Below are positions 56,225 to 64,000 of a stretch of DNA of 64,000 nucleotides, in pieces. This stretch comes from Isoptericola sp. AK164. GTDB taxonomy: Bacteria > Actinomycetota > Actinomycetes > Actinomycetales > Cellulomonadaceae. The notes below the pieces were generated by a model. That model was not told the origin of the DNA and ran no database searches. It was given only the letters and a program-made list of their open reading frames with translations. The stretch's first letter is position 1; each line of letters starts with the position of its first letter. The DNA is taken from positions 1,860,001 through 1,924,000 of the forward strand of contig NZ_CP119106.1 of NCBI RefSeq assembly GCF_029643425.1, written 5' to 3'. Position numbers and translations under genes: made by a program.

Positions 56225-57559
56225 TCAGGCGGGGCGCCGGCCGCGCTGGGTGGCGATGATCTGCTCGGAGACGAAGGCCACCACGACGGCGATGAGGACC
56301 ACGGGCGTCATCGCGGCGGCGTTCGAGCCCAGCAGGATGACCACCAGCACCGCGGACGCCACGGGGTACGGCAGCACGGCGGCCGTCGCGGCGGCCATGC
56401 CGGCCGCCATGGCGGGGATCGCCCCGTAGCCGGGCAGGCCCGACACCAGCACACCCGCGGCCGCGCCGAGGAGCACGGCGGGGAAGATCGCCCCGCCGCG
56501 CAGCGCCCCGAGCGACACCCCGTAGCCGAGCGACTTGAACGCGATCAGCGCGATCAGCACCGGGACGGACCAGGCGGCCGGGTCGGAGGCCAGCGGGGCG
56601 AGCATGCCCTGGCCGCTGAGCGTGACCTCCTCGGGCGAGCGCCCGGTGAGCAGCGAGTAGGCGGCGGCGCTCAGGCCGACGACCAGCGCGGCGCCGACCG
56701 CGGCCGCCATCGGACGGGACGACGCGAGCGTGCGGGTCCACCGCCCCAGGTGGTGCACCTGCCGGACGGCGAAGGCCGTCGCGACGGCGAACGGCACGGT
56801 CCACAGCACGTCGCCCAGGTCCGGGCGGGCGGGGCCGTCGAGCGGCGGGAGCGACAGCGAGGCGATCTCCAGACCCGTCCAGGACCCCATCCCGGTGAAG
56901 ACGAGGAAGCCGACGCCGGAGGACAGCAGGGCGGGCAGCACCACCCGCGCCAGCCGGGGGCCGCCGAGCCCCGCGGCCTCCAGCACGAAGATCGCGGCCA
57001 CCAGCGGGCTGCCGAAGATCGCGGCGAGCGCGGCCGCGGCACCGGCGAGGGTGATCAGCGCCCGGGCGGCCGGATCCTCGAGCGCGGCCAGCGGGCGCAC
57101 GACGATGAGGGCGAAGGCGGAGCCGAGGGCGAGCAACGGCGCCTCGGGGCCGAGGACCACACCCAGCGGCAGGCCGCCGAGGGCGGCCAGGAGGATCCCC
57201 GGCACGGCACGTGCGGCGACCGGGTCGATGCCCAGACCGTCGATGGGGACGTGGCCGCCCTTGCCCGGGAGCCACTTGATCGCCACGCCGACCAGCACGC
57301 CACCGAGGAGGAGCCACGGCACGGCCCACCACCAGGGCACGTCGGCGTACCCCAGGTCCTCGGGCAGGGTGACCCAGACGGCGTGCTCCAGGGCGTGCAG
57401 GAGGGCCAGGAAGCCGAAGGCGACGAGCGACACCGGGATGCCGACCCCGGCGGCGAGCAGGAGCACGCCGACGTACCCGCGCGTGCGGGCCGCCTGCTGC
57501 TCGTCGGACAGCGTCTCCTCGGACGGCGGTGCCGGCGCTCCCTGGTCCTCGGTCGTCAC
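56225..57559 (-). CDS. ClC-family chloride channel/antiporter-like protein
   Basis: A 444-residue polytopic membrane protein. GVVLGPEAPLLALG corresponds to the GK/REGP filter motif of ClC proteins, with the gating glutamate kept (PEAP). KSLGYGVSLGALRGGAIFPA matches the later filter motif, with GxFxP as GAIFP. The N-terminal 28 residues are hydrophilic. The family contains H+/Cl- exchangers, Cl- channels and F- exporters; which type cannot be decided. GTG start. The SHOCT-protein gene is 7 bp upstream on the same strand, so they are probably co-transcribed. Confidence 0.9.
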   Translation of the reverse strand: MTTEDQGAPAPPSEETLSDEQQAARTRGYVGVLLLAAGVGIPVSLVAFGFLALLHALEHAVWVTLPEDLGYADVPWWWAVPWLLLGGVLVGVAIKWLPGKGGHVPIDGLGIDPVAARAVPGILLAALGGLPLGVVLGPEAPLLALGSAFALIVVRPLAALEDPAARALITLAGAAAALAAIFGSPLVAAIFVLEAAGLGGPRLARVVLPALLSSGVGFLVFTGMGSWTGLEIASLSLPPLDGPARPDLGDVLWTVPFAVATAFAVRQVHHLGRWTRTLASSRPMAAAVGAALVVGLSAAAYSLLTGRSPEEVTLSGQGMLAPLASDPAAWSVPVLIALIAFKSLGYGVSLGALRGGAIFPAVLLGAAAGVLVSGLPGYGAIPAMAAGMAAATAAVLPYPVASAVLVVILLGSNAAAMTPVVLIAVVVAFVSEQIIATQRGRRPA

Positions 57560-57566
57560 CGTCGCG

Positions 57567-57926
57567 TCAGCCGAGGATCTTGGCCTTGGCGGCGGCGAAC
57601 TCGGCGTCGGTCAGCAACCCGGCCGAGCGCATGTCACCGAGCTGCTGCAGCTGGGACATCGTGTCGCTGCCGGTGCCCGACGGCGACGGGGCCGCGGGCT
57701 GGGCCTGCTGCATCTGCTGGGCCTGCTGGGCGAGCAGCTGCTGCATCTGCTGCTGCTGGGCCAGCTGGGCCTGCTGGGCGTTGTACGCCTCCGCCGAGGC
57801 CTGCTGGGCGCCCCGGGCTTCGGCACGGTTGTTCATGCCCCGGCTCACGGCGTTCGCGGTACCGGCGATCACGGCGGTGCGCGCCATCGTGCCGATCAGC
57901 CCCGGACGGCCGACTCTCCTGACCAT
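57567..57926 (-). CDS. SHOCT-domain protein with Gln-rich linker
   Basis: A 119-residue protein. A short basic/Ala-rich N-terminus is followed by a low-complexity Gln/Ala run (about 45-80) and a C-terminal SHOCT domain (LGDMRSAGLLTDAEFAAAKA), a short oligomerisation motif. Such proteins often sit next to DUF6325-like stress proteins, as here: the neighbour ends 1 nt upstream. Function unknown; membrane or stress association is guesswork. Confidence 0.85.
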   Translation of the reverse strand: MVRRVGRPGLIGTMARTAVIAGTANAVSRGMNNRAEARGAQQASAEAYNAQQAQLAQQQQMQQLLAQQAQQMQQAQPAAPSPSGTGSDTMSQLQQLGDMRSAGLLTDAEFAAAKAKILG

Positions 57927-57927
57927 C

Positions 57928-58347
57928 TCAGTCCTCCTCGCTCAGAGCGGCCGCGAGCTCCTCGATCGCGGCCGCGGGCACGGTCGTCATGTCGATCAGG
58001 CGTCCGCCGGCGTCGCGGACGGCGCCGGCCAGCCCGGTCGCCCAGGTGTGCTCGAACACCAGCATGCCGACGGCGCTGCCCGGTGCCAGGTCCTCGGCGA
58101 TGGCGTCGACGTCGTCCTCGGCGAGCAGGCCGGCGGGCTCGCCGACGAGGTCGCCGAGCTCGGAGCCGGCGTCGACGGCCTCGAGCCACTCCACGTCGCC
58201 GTCGAGGTCCCGACGGATCGCCAGGGCGTCCAGGACGTTGATCGTCCCGGCGTCCTGCAGGCGGGTCAGCTCGGCGAGGATCTCGCCGGTGAACTCGGTG
58301 TGCGGAAACTCGACCAGAAGGAGCTCCACGGGTGCGGTGACTTTCAT
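57928..58347 (-). CDS. DUF6325 (DUF1269-like) protein
   Basis: A 139-residue protein. PVELLLVEFPHTEFTGEILA, VLDALAIRRDLDGDVEWLE and GSAVGMLVFEHTWATGLAGA are characteristic of the DUF1269/DUF6325 family, small proteins of unknown function often induced under stress. ATG with AAAGG upstream. First gene of the DUF6325-SHOCT-ClC unit (1-nt and 7-nt gaps). Confidence 0.85.
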   Translation of the reverse strand: MKVTAPVELLLVEFPHTEFTGEILAELTRLQDAGTINVLDALAIRRDLDGDVEWLEAVDAGSELGDLVGEPAGLLAEDDVDAIAEDLAPGSAVGMLVFEHTWATGLAGAVRDAGGRLIDMTTVPAAAIEELAAALSEED

Positions 58348-58585
58348 GACCTGCCTTTCCGTCGGTCCTGGGCGGCGACCGGCCGTCCCGGGCGAGAGTC
58401 GCTCGCCGTGGGCGAACGCGCTGGTCACCCGCGACGATCATGGTGCGCCCGTGGGCCCGGCGCAACACGAGCACCGGCCGCGTGAGGACGACCGCCCGGG
58501 GACGGTTCGGGCGCGTTTGGTGAGACGGCTGTGAACGCCGTCGTGTCGTCCCGACACGCCGCCCCGGGCAACGGACCATGGTGGG

Positions 58586-58798
58586 GTGCCCCGCGACGAC
58601 ACCCCCATCTACGACGCCCTCGCCCGCGAGTTCGAGACCGGGCGCCCGCTGCTGCACGTGGCGCGCGCGCTCGGCGGTGATCCCCTCGGCGACCCCCTGG
58701 CGCGGACGCGGGCCACCGAGGTGCGGTTCACCACCGAGGACGCGGACCGCCTGCCCCGTCGGTCGCGCCGGAACCGCCCGAGCGACGCCCGCGACTGA
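58586..58798 (+). CDS. Short hypothetical protein (70 aa)
   Basis: A small polar ORF starting GTG, IYDALAREFETGRPLLHVAR in the first third and a basic C-terminus (RRSRRNRPSDARD). No family recognised. The codon pattern (strong third-position GC) is that of a real gene, but no clear ribosome binding site or promoter is present, so it may be a chance ORF. Confidence 0.45.
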   Translation: MPRDDTPIYDALAREFETGRPLLHVARALGGDPLGDPLARTRATEVRFTTEDADRLPRRSRRNRPSDARD

Positions 58799-58836
58799 GC
58801 GGGATCTGCCGGGGTTCGAACTTTTTTCATCCATGT

Positions 58837-58864
58837 GCATCCAAACCGGTCCGGGGACGCGAAC
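58837..58864 (+). promoter_or_regulatory. ECF (SigK-like) promoter of the DUF4397 gene
   Basis: GCATCC (58837-58842), a 16-nt spacer and GCGAAC (58859-58864). This resembles the M. tuberculosis SigK consensus as I remember it (CCATCC, 16-17 nt, CCGAAT). A second CATCC lies 10 nt earlier, after a T-tract. It sits upstream of a cassette that encodes an ECF sigma factor and an RskA-type anti-sigma factor, so autoregulation is plausible. Confidence 0.45.
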
Positions 58865-58925
58865 ACCGGGTGTCAACAGGACGAGCGCCCCGCCGATGGC
58901 GGTGGGGCCGACACCAGGAGGACAC

Positions 58926-59771
58926 ATGCGTACGACCCGAACCACGGCCGCGATCGGGGCCACCGCGCTGGCCGCCGTCGCCGGCACCGCCTTCGCCCTG
59001 CCCGCCTCCGCCGACGGACATGCCGCGATGCTGTCCGTCCTGCACGGCGTGCCGGACACGACCGTGGACGTGTACGTCAACGGTGACCTCACCCTGGACG
59101 ACTTCGAGCCCGGCGACCTGGCCGGCCCCCTCGAGCTCGACCCGGACACCTACACGGTGGCCATCACCGCTGCGGACGCCGAGGACGACTCCGACCCGGT
59201 CATCGGGCCGGTCGACCTCCCGCTCGAGGGCGGCATGAGCTACACGGCCGCCGCGCACCTCGACGCCGAGGGATCGCCGACGGCGACGCTGTTCACGAAC
59301 GACACCTCGGAGATCGCTGCCGGCGAGGGACGCCTGACCGTCCGGCACGTGGCTGCGGCCCCGGCCGTGGACGTCCTGGCCGGCGAGGACCCGGTCATCG
59401 AGGGCCTGGAGAACCCGGACGAGGCCGTGCTGGACCTGCCGGCCGGCACGGTGCCCGCCGCGGTGGCCGCCGCCGGGACCACCGACCCGGTGCTCGGGCC
59501 GGCCGACGTCGACGTCGCCGAGGGTGTCAACACGATCGTGTACGCCTGGGGTTCGCTCGAGGACGACTCGCTGGCACTCGCGACGCAGACGGTCGAGGGC
59601 ATGCACTCCGCTCCGGACGGCGTGGACGCCGGCACCACCGGCGCGGCCGCGACCGACCACCACGGGTTCTTCACGCCGTTCACCATCGGCGCGATCATGA
59701 GCCTGCTGGCCGGCTTCGTCATCGTGGTCGCTCTCCGGGAGGGCGTCCGGGCGCACCGGGCACGCCGGTGA
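58926..59771 (+). CDS. Secreted/cell-surface DUF4397 protein
   Basis: A 281-residue exported protein. The signal peptide (about 1-30, ending ALPASADG) is followed by two DUF4397 beta-domains (MLSVLHGVPDTTVDVYVNG and RLTVRHVAAAPAVDVLAGE). The C-terminus has a membrane helix (about 250-268) and a basic tail (REGVRAHRARR), the shape of a surface anchor. No LPxTG motif is seen before the helix. GGAGG precedes the ATG. The stop overlaps the sortase start as GTGA, tying the two together. Cell-envelope function is unknown. Confidence 0.93.
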   Translation: MRTTRTTAAIGATALAAVAGTAFALPASADGHAAMLSVLHGVPDTTVDVYVNGDLTLDDFEPGDLAGPLELDPDTYTVAITAADAEDDSDPVIGPVDLPLEGGMSYTAAAHLDAEGSPTATLFTNDTSEIAAGEGRLTVRHVAAAPAVDVLAGEDPVIEGLENPDEAVLDLPAGTVPAAVAAAGTTDPVLGPADVDVAEGVNTIVYAWGSLEDDSLALATQTVEGMHSAPDGVDAGTTGAAATDHHGFFTPFTIGAIMSLLAGFVIVVALREGVRAHRARR

Positions 59772-60532
59772 CACGCACGCACCGCACCGCGGCGGGCCGG
59801 GCCGTGCGCCCGGTCCGCCGCATCGCGGTCGCATCGGTGGTCGCCCTCGTCGTCTCGACGCTCGCCGGGGTCCTGCTGGTCACCGGCGACGACACGGCGA
59901 CGGTCGGGGCCGACGTGCCGCGGGCCGACGCGACGACGGTCACGACTCCCCCGGCGTCGGCGGCCCCGGCCGCGCCGTCCGCGACACCCGAACCCGCGCA
60001 GCAGGACGGGGCGGACAGGGCGCAGGACCGCAGCGGGCTCGACCTGCCGGAGGTCCCCGTCGCGTCGGCCGCGCTGACCGAGGCGGCTCCCGCGCCGCCA
60101 CCCGACCGGCTGGTGGTCCACGGACTGCTGGAGACACCCGTCCGCCCGGTGGGCGTGGACCCCGACGGCACGATGGAGCTCCCGGAATCGGGCGACGTGG
60201 CGGGCTGGTACCGCTTCGGCCCTGCACCGGGAGACCCGGAGGGCGCGACGGTCCTCGCGTCCCACGTCGACACCCAGGACGGCGTCGGGCAGTTCGCCCG
60301 GCTCACCGAGGCCTCGGCGGGCGACGACATCACGGTGACCGACGCCGACGGGACCCGGCACCGGTACACCGTCACGGACATCACGCGCTACTCGAAGGAG
60401 GCGGTGCCCCTGGACCAGTTCTTCGACCGCTCGGGCGAGCGACGACTGGTGCTGGTCACCTGCGGCGGCCGCTGGGACGCCGAGGCCGGGCACTACGAGG
60501 ACAACCTGGTGGTCACGGCCGTGGCGACGTGA
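59768..60532 (+). CDS. Class F sortase
   Basis: A 254-residue membrane-anchored transpeptidase-like protein. A helix at about 20-38 is followed by a Pro/Ala-rich stalk and a sortase barrel: VLASHVDTQDG (catalytic H166), LVTCGGRWD (C232) and GHYEDNLVVTA. Class F sortases are typical of actinobacteria. It is coupled to the DUF4397 gene by GTGA, so that protein is the obvious candidate substrate, although it lacks a standard sorting motif. Confidence 0.92.
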   Translation: MTRTHRTAAGRAVRPVRRIAVASVVALVVSTLAGVLLVTGDDTATVGADVPRADATTVTTPPASAAPAAPSATPEPAQQDGADRAQDRSGLDLPEVPVASAALTEAAPAPPPDRLVVHGLLETPVRPVGVDPDGTMELPESGDVAGWYRFGPAPGDPEGATVLASHVDTQDGVGQFARLTEASAGDDITVTDADGTRHRYTVTDITRYSKEAVPLDQFFDRSGERRLVLVTCGGRWDAEAGHYEDNLVVTAVAT

Positions 60533-60605
60533 CGCACGACGGCGGAGGCGCTAGGTTCGATGCACAGCCGCCGACGAGCGGGACGAGCGGGAACACGGAG
60601 GTTCT

Positions 60606-61193
60606 GTGACCACTGGGGCCGAAGGCGCCGCACCGGCGGCCGCCGACCCCGACGCAGACGTCCAGGCCGCGTTCGCGGCCGGGACCGAGGACGGCCTCGC
60701 GGCGGCCTACCGTCGCTGGTCGGCCCTCGTGCACACGGTCGCGCTGCGGTCACTGGGCGAGGCGTCGGACGCCGAGGACGTCACGCAGCAGGTGTTCGTC
60801 GCCGCCTGGCAGGCCCGGGGTTCGTTCGACCCCGGCCGGGCCACGCTGTCGACGTGGCTGCTCGGCATCGCGCGGCACAAGATCGCCGACGTGCACGCCT
60901 CGCGCGAGAAGCTCCGACGGCAGCGCCAAGCCGCCGAGGCGTTCACGCCGAACCCCGTGGGAGAGAACGATCCCGTTGGTTCTCCCGTGGTGGACCGCGC
61001 GATCGTCACCGACGAGCTGGACCGTCTCGGCGACCCGGCCGGTACGATCCTGCGGCTCGCGTTCTACCGGGACATGACGCACACGCAGATCGCCGAGGAG
61101 CTCTCACTGCCCCTCGGCACCGTCAAGAGCCATGTCAGACGAAGTCTGACCCGGCTGCGGACACGATTGGAGGTGGATGGTGCAGCACGTTGA
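60606..61193 (+). CDS. ECF sigma factor (SigK-like)
   Basis: A 195-residue sigma factor of the extracytoplasmic function group. Region 2 is [20 protein letters not shown] with [12 protein letters not shown] and [16 protein letters not shown]; region 4 is [20 protein letters not shown] followed by [18 protein letters not shown] start with CGGAGG upstream. Its end overlaps the anti-sigma gene by 17 bp. The RskA-type partner makes a SigK-like identity likely but not certain. Confidence 0.93.
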   Translation: MTTGAEGAAPAAADPDADVQAAFAAGTEDGLAAAYRRWSALVHTVALRSLGEASDAEDVTQQVFVAAWQARGSFDPGRATLSTWLLGIARHKIADVHASREKLRRQRQAAEAFTPNPVGENDPVGSPVVDRAIVTDELDRLGDPAGTILRLAFYRDMTHTQIAEELSLPLGTVKSHVRRSLTRLRTRLEVDGAAR

Positions 61194-61941
61194 CCCTGAG
61201 CTCCTCGCGCTCCTCGCGCTCGGGGAGCAGGACGCGGTCTCCGACGACGAGCGCGCCCACCTCGAGGCGTGCCCGACCTGCCGGGCGGACCACGACGGCC
61301 TCGCCCAGGTGGCGACGACCGCGCGCGATCTCGGCCCCGACGAGCTGGTGGCGCCGCCGCCGGCCGTGTGGGACCGGATCCGCGCCGAGATCGCGGAACC
61401 TGAGGCTCCGGACGCCGGCGCCACGACCCACGACGTCGAGGCCGCCGAGGCCGAGGTCGTCGACCTGGCCTCGCGCCGCCGCCCGGCGGCTCTCTGGGCC
61501 GCTGCCGCGGCGAGCGCGGCCCTGGTGGTGGGCGTCGGTGGCGGTGTCGCCTGGGAGCGCGCACGTGGTCCGCAGGAGACCCCGGCACCCACGCCCGTCG
61601 CGGTCGCGGAGGCCGAGCTCGAGGCGTTGCCCGACTGGCCCGGCTCCACGGGCAGCGCCACGGTCGCACAGGCCGCCGGCGGCGAGCGGGAGATCGTCGT
61701 CTCCGTCGCGGGGGCCGACGGGTCCACCGCGGACGCCTACCGCGAGGTGTGGCTCATCGCCGACGACCTGAGCGGCATGGTCAGCCTCGGCGTGCTCGAG
61801 GGCGACTCCGGCACGTTCCCGGTCCCCGAGGGCCTCGACCTGGAGCGCTACTCCCTGGTGGACGTCTCGGAGGAGCCGTTCGACGGCGACCCGACGCACT
61901 CGGGCGACTCCATCGTGCGCGGCGGCCTGACGCAGGCCTGA
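61177..61941 (+). CDS. RskA-type anti-sigma factor
   Basis: A 254-residue membrane protein. The N-terminal zinc-binding anti-sigma domain has H28, C32 and C35 (HLEACPTC). A membrane helix is near 107-130, and an extracytoplasmic RskA domain has [20 protein letters not shown] and the late [11 protein letters not shown]. It would hold the sigma factor until regulated proteolysis releases it. ATG 61177 is used (GTG 61180 alternative). A strong hairpin follows the stop. Confidence 0.94.
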   Translation: MVQHVDPELLALLALGEQDAVSDDERAHLEACPTCRADHDGLAQVATTARDLGPDELVAPPPAVWDRIRAEIAEPEAPDAGATTHDVEAAEAEVVDLASRRRPAALWAAAAASAALVVGVGGGVAWERARGPQETPAPTPVAVAEAELEALPDWPGSTGSATVAQAAGGEREIVVSVAGADGSTADAYREVWLIADDLSGMVSLGVLEGDSGTFPVPEGLDLERYSLVDVSEEPFDGDPTHSGDSIVRGGLTQA

Positions 61942-61946
61942 GCCAC

Positions 61947-61978
61947 CGGTGCGGGCCACGACATCGTGGCCCGCACCG
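61947..61978 (+). terminator. Hairpin terminator after the anti-sigma gene
   Basis: A perfect 15-bp stem with a 2-nt loop, starting 5 nt after the stop of the anti-sigma gene. It ends the DUF4397-sortase-sigma-RskA cassette and separates it from the alcohol dehydrogenase gene. Confidence 0.85.
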
Positions 61979-62084
61979 TGAGCACCGTCACAACTTCTCG
62001 GCGCGCTGCGCCCTCGAGCACGGGGCTACGTTCGAAGGACAGGGAGGACGACGACGGTCCTCCCGTCGAGAACGGAGGCTCGTC

Positions 62085-63125
62085 ATGAAGGCTGTCCAGT
62101 ACCGCGCCATCGGATCTCGACCGGAGGTCGTCGAGATCGACCGCCCGGACCCTGGTCCGGGCGAGGTCCTGCTGAAGGTCACCGCGTCCGGCCTGTGCCA
62201 CTCGGACGTGTTCGTCATGGAGATGCCCGAGGAGTCCTACACCTACGGGCTGCCGCTCACGCTGGGGCACGAGGGCGCCGGCGTGGTCGAGGCGGTGGGC
62301 GAGGGCGTCGACCCCGACCTGGTCGGGACCGGCGTCGCGGTCTACGGCCCGTGGGGCTGCGGCACCTGCTACCGCTGCGCGGCGGGCGAGGAGAACTACT
62401 GCGAGCGCGCGACCGAGCTGGGGATCGCCCCGCCCGGGCTCGGTTCCCCCGGCTCGATGGCCGAGTACATGATCGTCGACTCCCCGCGGCACCTGGTGCC
62501 GATCGGCGACCTCGACCCGGTGCAGGCCGCGGCACTGACCGACGCCGGGCTCACGCCGTACCACGCCATCAAGCCCGCGCTGCCGCGACTCGTGCCGGGG
62601 TCCACGGCCGTCGTCCTCGGCGTCGGCGGTCTCGGCCACCTCGGCATCCAGATGATCAAGGAGCTCTCCGGCGCCCAGGTCGTCGCTCTCGATGTCACCG
62701 AGGACAAGCTGCAGCTCGCCCGCGACGTCGGCGCCGACCACGCGATCATGTCCGACGAGGACGCCGCGCAGAAGGTCTCGGAGCTCACCGGAGGGCGCGG
62801 GGCCGACCTCGTCGTGGACTTCGCCGGCGCCCAGGCGACCATCGACCTCGGCCAGCAGATGCTCGGCGTCGGCGGCCGGTTCAGCCTGGTCGGCATCGCC
62901 GGCGGCGGTCCCGCCGCCCGGGTCGGGTTCTTCCAGGTGCCGTTCGAGTCCGAGTTCGTGGTGCCGTACTGGGGCTACCGGGACGAGCTGTTCGAGGTCC
63001 TGCGCCTGGCCCGGCAGGGACGGTTGACCGTCCACACCGAGGAGTTCGCGATCGACGACGCACCGGCCGCCTACGACAAGCTCTGGGACGGGACCCTGCG
63101 AGGTCGCGCCGTCGTCCGGCTCTGA
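62085..63125 (+). CDS. Zinc-dependent NAD(P) alcohol dehydrogenase
   Basis: A 346-residue medium-chain dehydrogenase. Catalytic zinc ligands lie in ASGLCHSDVF (Cys) and LTLGHEGAGVVE (His-Glu). The structural zinc is held by CGTCYRCAAGEENYC, and the Rossmann motif is VLGVGGLGHLGIQM. The substrate alcohol is unknown. GGAGG lies 7 nt before the ATG; TACGTT near 62026 is a candidate -10. A hairpin terminator follows. Confidence 0.96.
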   Translation: MKAVQYRAIGSRPEVVEIDRPDPGPGEVLLKVTASGLCHSDVFVMEMPEESYTYGLPLTLGHEGAGVVEAVGEGVDPDLVGTGVAVYGPWGCGTCYRCAAGEENYCERATELGIAPPGLGSPGSMAEYMIVDSPRHLVPIGDLDPVQAAALTDAGLTPYHAIKPALPRLVPGSTAVVLGVGGLGHLGIQMIKELSGAQVVALDVTEDKLQLARDVGADHAIMSDEDAAQKVSELTGGRGADLVVDFAGAQATIDLGQQMLGVGGRFSLVGIAGGGPAARVGFFQVPFESEFVVPYWGYRDELFEVLRLARQGRLTVHTEEFAIDDAPAAYDKLWDGTLRGRAVVRL

Positions 63126-63130
63126 GCCGC

Positions 63131-63171
63131 CGGCGGTGACGGCGCCGGTCCGTCCTGCGCCGTCACCGCCG
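63131..63171 (+). terminator. Hairpin terminator after the alcohol dehydrogenase
   Basis: Arms 63131-63145 and 63157-63171 form a perfect 15-bp stem with an 11-nt loop, 6 nt after the stop; the sequence then becomes T-richer (GTGACTTGTCGTC). Confidence 0.85.
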
Positions 63172-63231
63172 TGACTTGTCGTCGATGTCTTCTGTTCCCC
63201 GCGTGCGGGGCGTAGAGTCGGCCTCATCACA

Positions 63232-63251
63232 ACCGGACACGGATGTCCGGT
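63232..63251. promoter_or_regulatory. Inverted repeat, candidate operator
   Basis: ACCGGACA (63232-63239) and TGTCCGGT (63244-63251) are perfect 8-bp arms around CGGA, 20 bp before the ATG of the FAD dehydrogenase and just downstream of a possible -10 TAGAGT (about 63212-63217). The layout fits a repressor operator, for example of a TetR-type regulator. Confidence 0.5.
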
Positions 63252-63270
63252 GAGTGGAGAGGAGAGGTCG

Positions 63271-64000
63271 ATGGACAACAGCTTCGACGACACCTACGAC
63301 GTCGTCGTCGTCGGGTCGGGCGCCGCAGGACTCACGGCCGCGCTGGGCGCGGTGGACGAGGGGCTCACCGTGCTGGTCGTGGAGAGCACCGAGAAGTGGG
63401 GCGGCAGCACGGCGATGTCCGGCGGCGGTCTCTGGCTGCCCGACAACCCGGTGATGCGGCGCCAGGAGGTCGGCGACTCCCGGGCGGAGGCGCTGGACTA
63501 CCTCGAGCGGACCGTGGGCGACGAGGGCACCAGTACGTCGCGCGCCCGCAAGGAGGCGTTCGTCGACGGGGTCCAGGACTACGTCGAGACCGCGGAGAAG
63601 TACGGCGTGGAGTTCGTCCGCGCACGCAACTACCCGGACTACTACCCCGAGACCCCCGGCGGGAAGATCGGCCGCGCCGTGGAGGTCAAGCCCTTCAACG
63701 CCCGCCGGCTCGGCACCCTCGCCCGGACCCAGCGCGCGCTGCTCCCCCTGCCGGCCATGACCGACGACGTCTGGCAGCTGCAGCGCGCCTGGTCGACGTT
63801 CGACGGGTTCCTCCGCGGGGCGCGGTTCACCTTCCGCACCCTCGGCGCCCTGCTGACCGGGCAGCGGAAGATGGGCATCGGCGGAGCCCTGACCGGCGCC
63901 CTCGGGCACGCGGTCTTCGTCGATCACGGCGTCCCGCTGTGGATGTCCTCCCCCGCCCAGCGACTGCTCACCGACGGCGGCGCCGTCGTGGGCGTGGAAG
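63271..64000 (+). CDS. FAD-binding dehydrogenase (KstD/fumarate-reductase type), 3' end missing
   Basis: The first 243 codons of a flavoprotein that continues past base 64000. VVVVGSGAAGLTAA is the dinucleotide-binding loop, KWGGSTAMSGGGLWLPDNP is the hallmark of 3-ketosteroid dehydrogenase-like and fumarate reductase-like FAD proteins, and YYPETPGG appears later. 3-oxosteroid 1-dehydrogenase is a possibility but cannot be decided without the C-terminal half. GGAGAGG precedes the ATG, with a candidate operator just upstream. Confidence 0.9.
   Translation, partial: MDNSFDDTYDVVVVGSGAAGLTAALGAVDEGLTVLVVESTEKWGGSTAMSGGGLWLPDNPVMRRQEVGDSRAEALDYLERTVGDEGTSTSRARKEAFVDGVQDYVETAEKYGVEFVRARNYPDYYPETPGGKIGRAVEVKPFNARRLGTLARTQRALLPLPAMTDDVWQLQRAWSTFDGFLRGARFTFRTLGALLTGQRKMGIGGALTGALGHAVFVDHGVPLWMSSPAQRLLTDGGAVVGVE

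Overview
The window is one contiguous piece of a very GC-rich actinobacterial chromosome. GTG starts, 1-4 bp stop/start overlaps, mannosylated phosphatidylinositol genes (pgsA, acyltransferase, pimA), two PPOX/F420-type flavoproteins, a DUF664 (DinB-like) protein and an RskA-type anti-sigma factor all fit Actinomycetia. The stand-alone rpsD beside alaS and rarA suggests Micrococcales, perhaps a Cellulomonadaceae/Promicromonosporaceae relative; this placement is inference. The gene order aroB-aroK-aroC ... aroE-mltG-ruvX-alaS ... rarA ... aspS ... Rv2578c-like ... hisS-MBL-cyclophilin-relA-apt-secF-secD-yajC ... ruvBAC-yebC-pdxT ... pdxS ... pimA-acyltransferase-pgsA-HIT-thrS is, from memory, collinear with the Rv2538c-Rv2614c part of the M. 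tuberculosis chromosome. Most of the window is therefore conserved core, with small lineage-specific inserts.

Layout. 1-4.8 kb: small enzymes (PPOX fragment, DUF1801, UMF1-like transporter, DUF2236 protein, an alpha/beta hydrolase and glycerophosphodiesterase pair). 4.9-13.9 kb: a minus-strand run for the shikimate pathway, cell-wall lysis (mltG), ruvX, alaS and two small membrane proteins. 14.0-17.6 kb: rpsD, an AbiEi/DUF559 nuclease-like gene bracketed by two copies of a palindromic repeat, and rarA. 17.8-25.6 kb: an SLC13 permease, aspS, a PPOX protein, an intein-interrupted radical SAM gene with a perfect LexA-type box at its start, and hisS. 25.6-32.5 kb: an MBL hydrolase, cyclophilin, DUF349 protein, an orphan AbiEi-like protein and an NHEJ-type pair (LigD-type polymerase and ATP-dependent ligase). 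32.5-53.4 kb: relA, apt, secDF-yajC, ruvCAB, yebC, PLP synthase (pdxS and pdxT), hrpB, the PIM lipid operon and thrS. 53.7-64 kb: accessory genes, including a family 5 uracil-DNA glycosylase, an OsmC protein behind a cysteine-rich leader ORF, a ClC transporter, a DUF4397/class F sortase/ECF sigma/RskA cassette, an alcohol dehydrogenase and a truncated FAD dehydrogenase.

DNA repair is a recurring theme: ruvABC, rarA, UDGb, the NHEJ enzymes, hrpB and the LexA-boxed SplB-like radical SAM gene. The most notable object is that radical SAM gene. Its intein sits exactly at the third cysteine of the CxxxCxxC iron-sulfur motif, so the active site can only form after protein splicing. No tRNA, rRNA, CRISPR array, insertion sequence or prophage was seen. 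Many genes have a TAnnnT-like hexamer 6-7 nt before the start codon and no Shine-Dalgarno sequence, which predicts widespread leaderless transcription.
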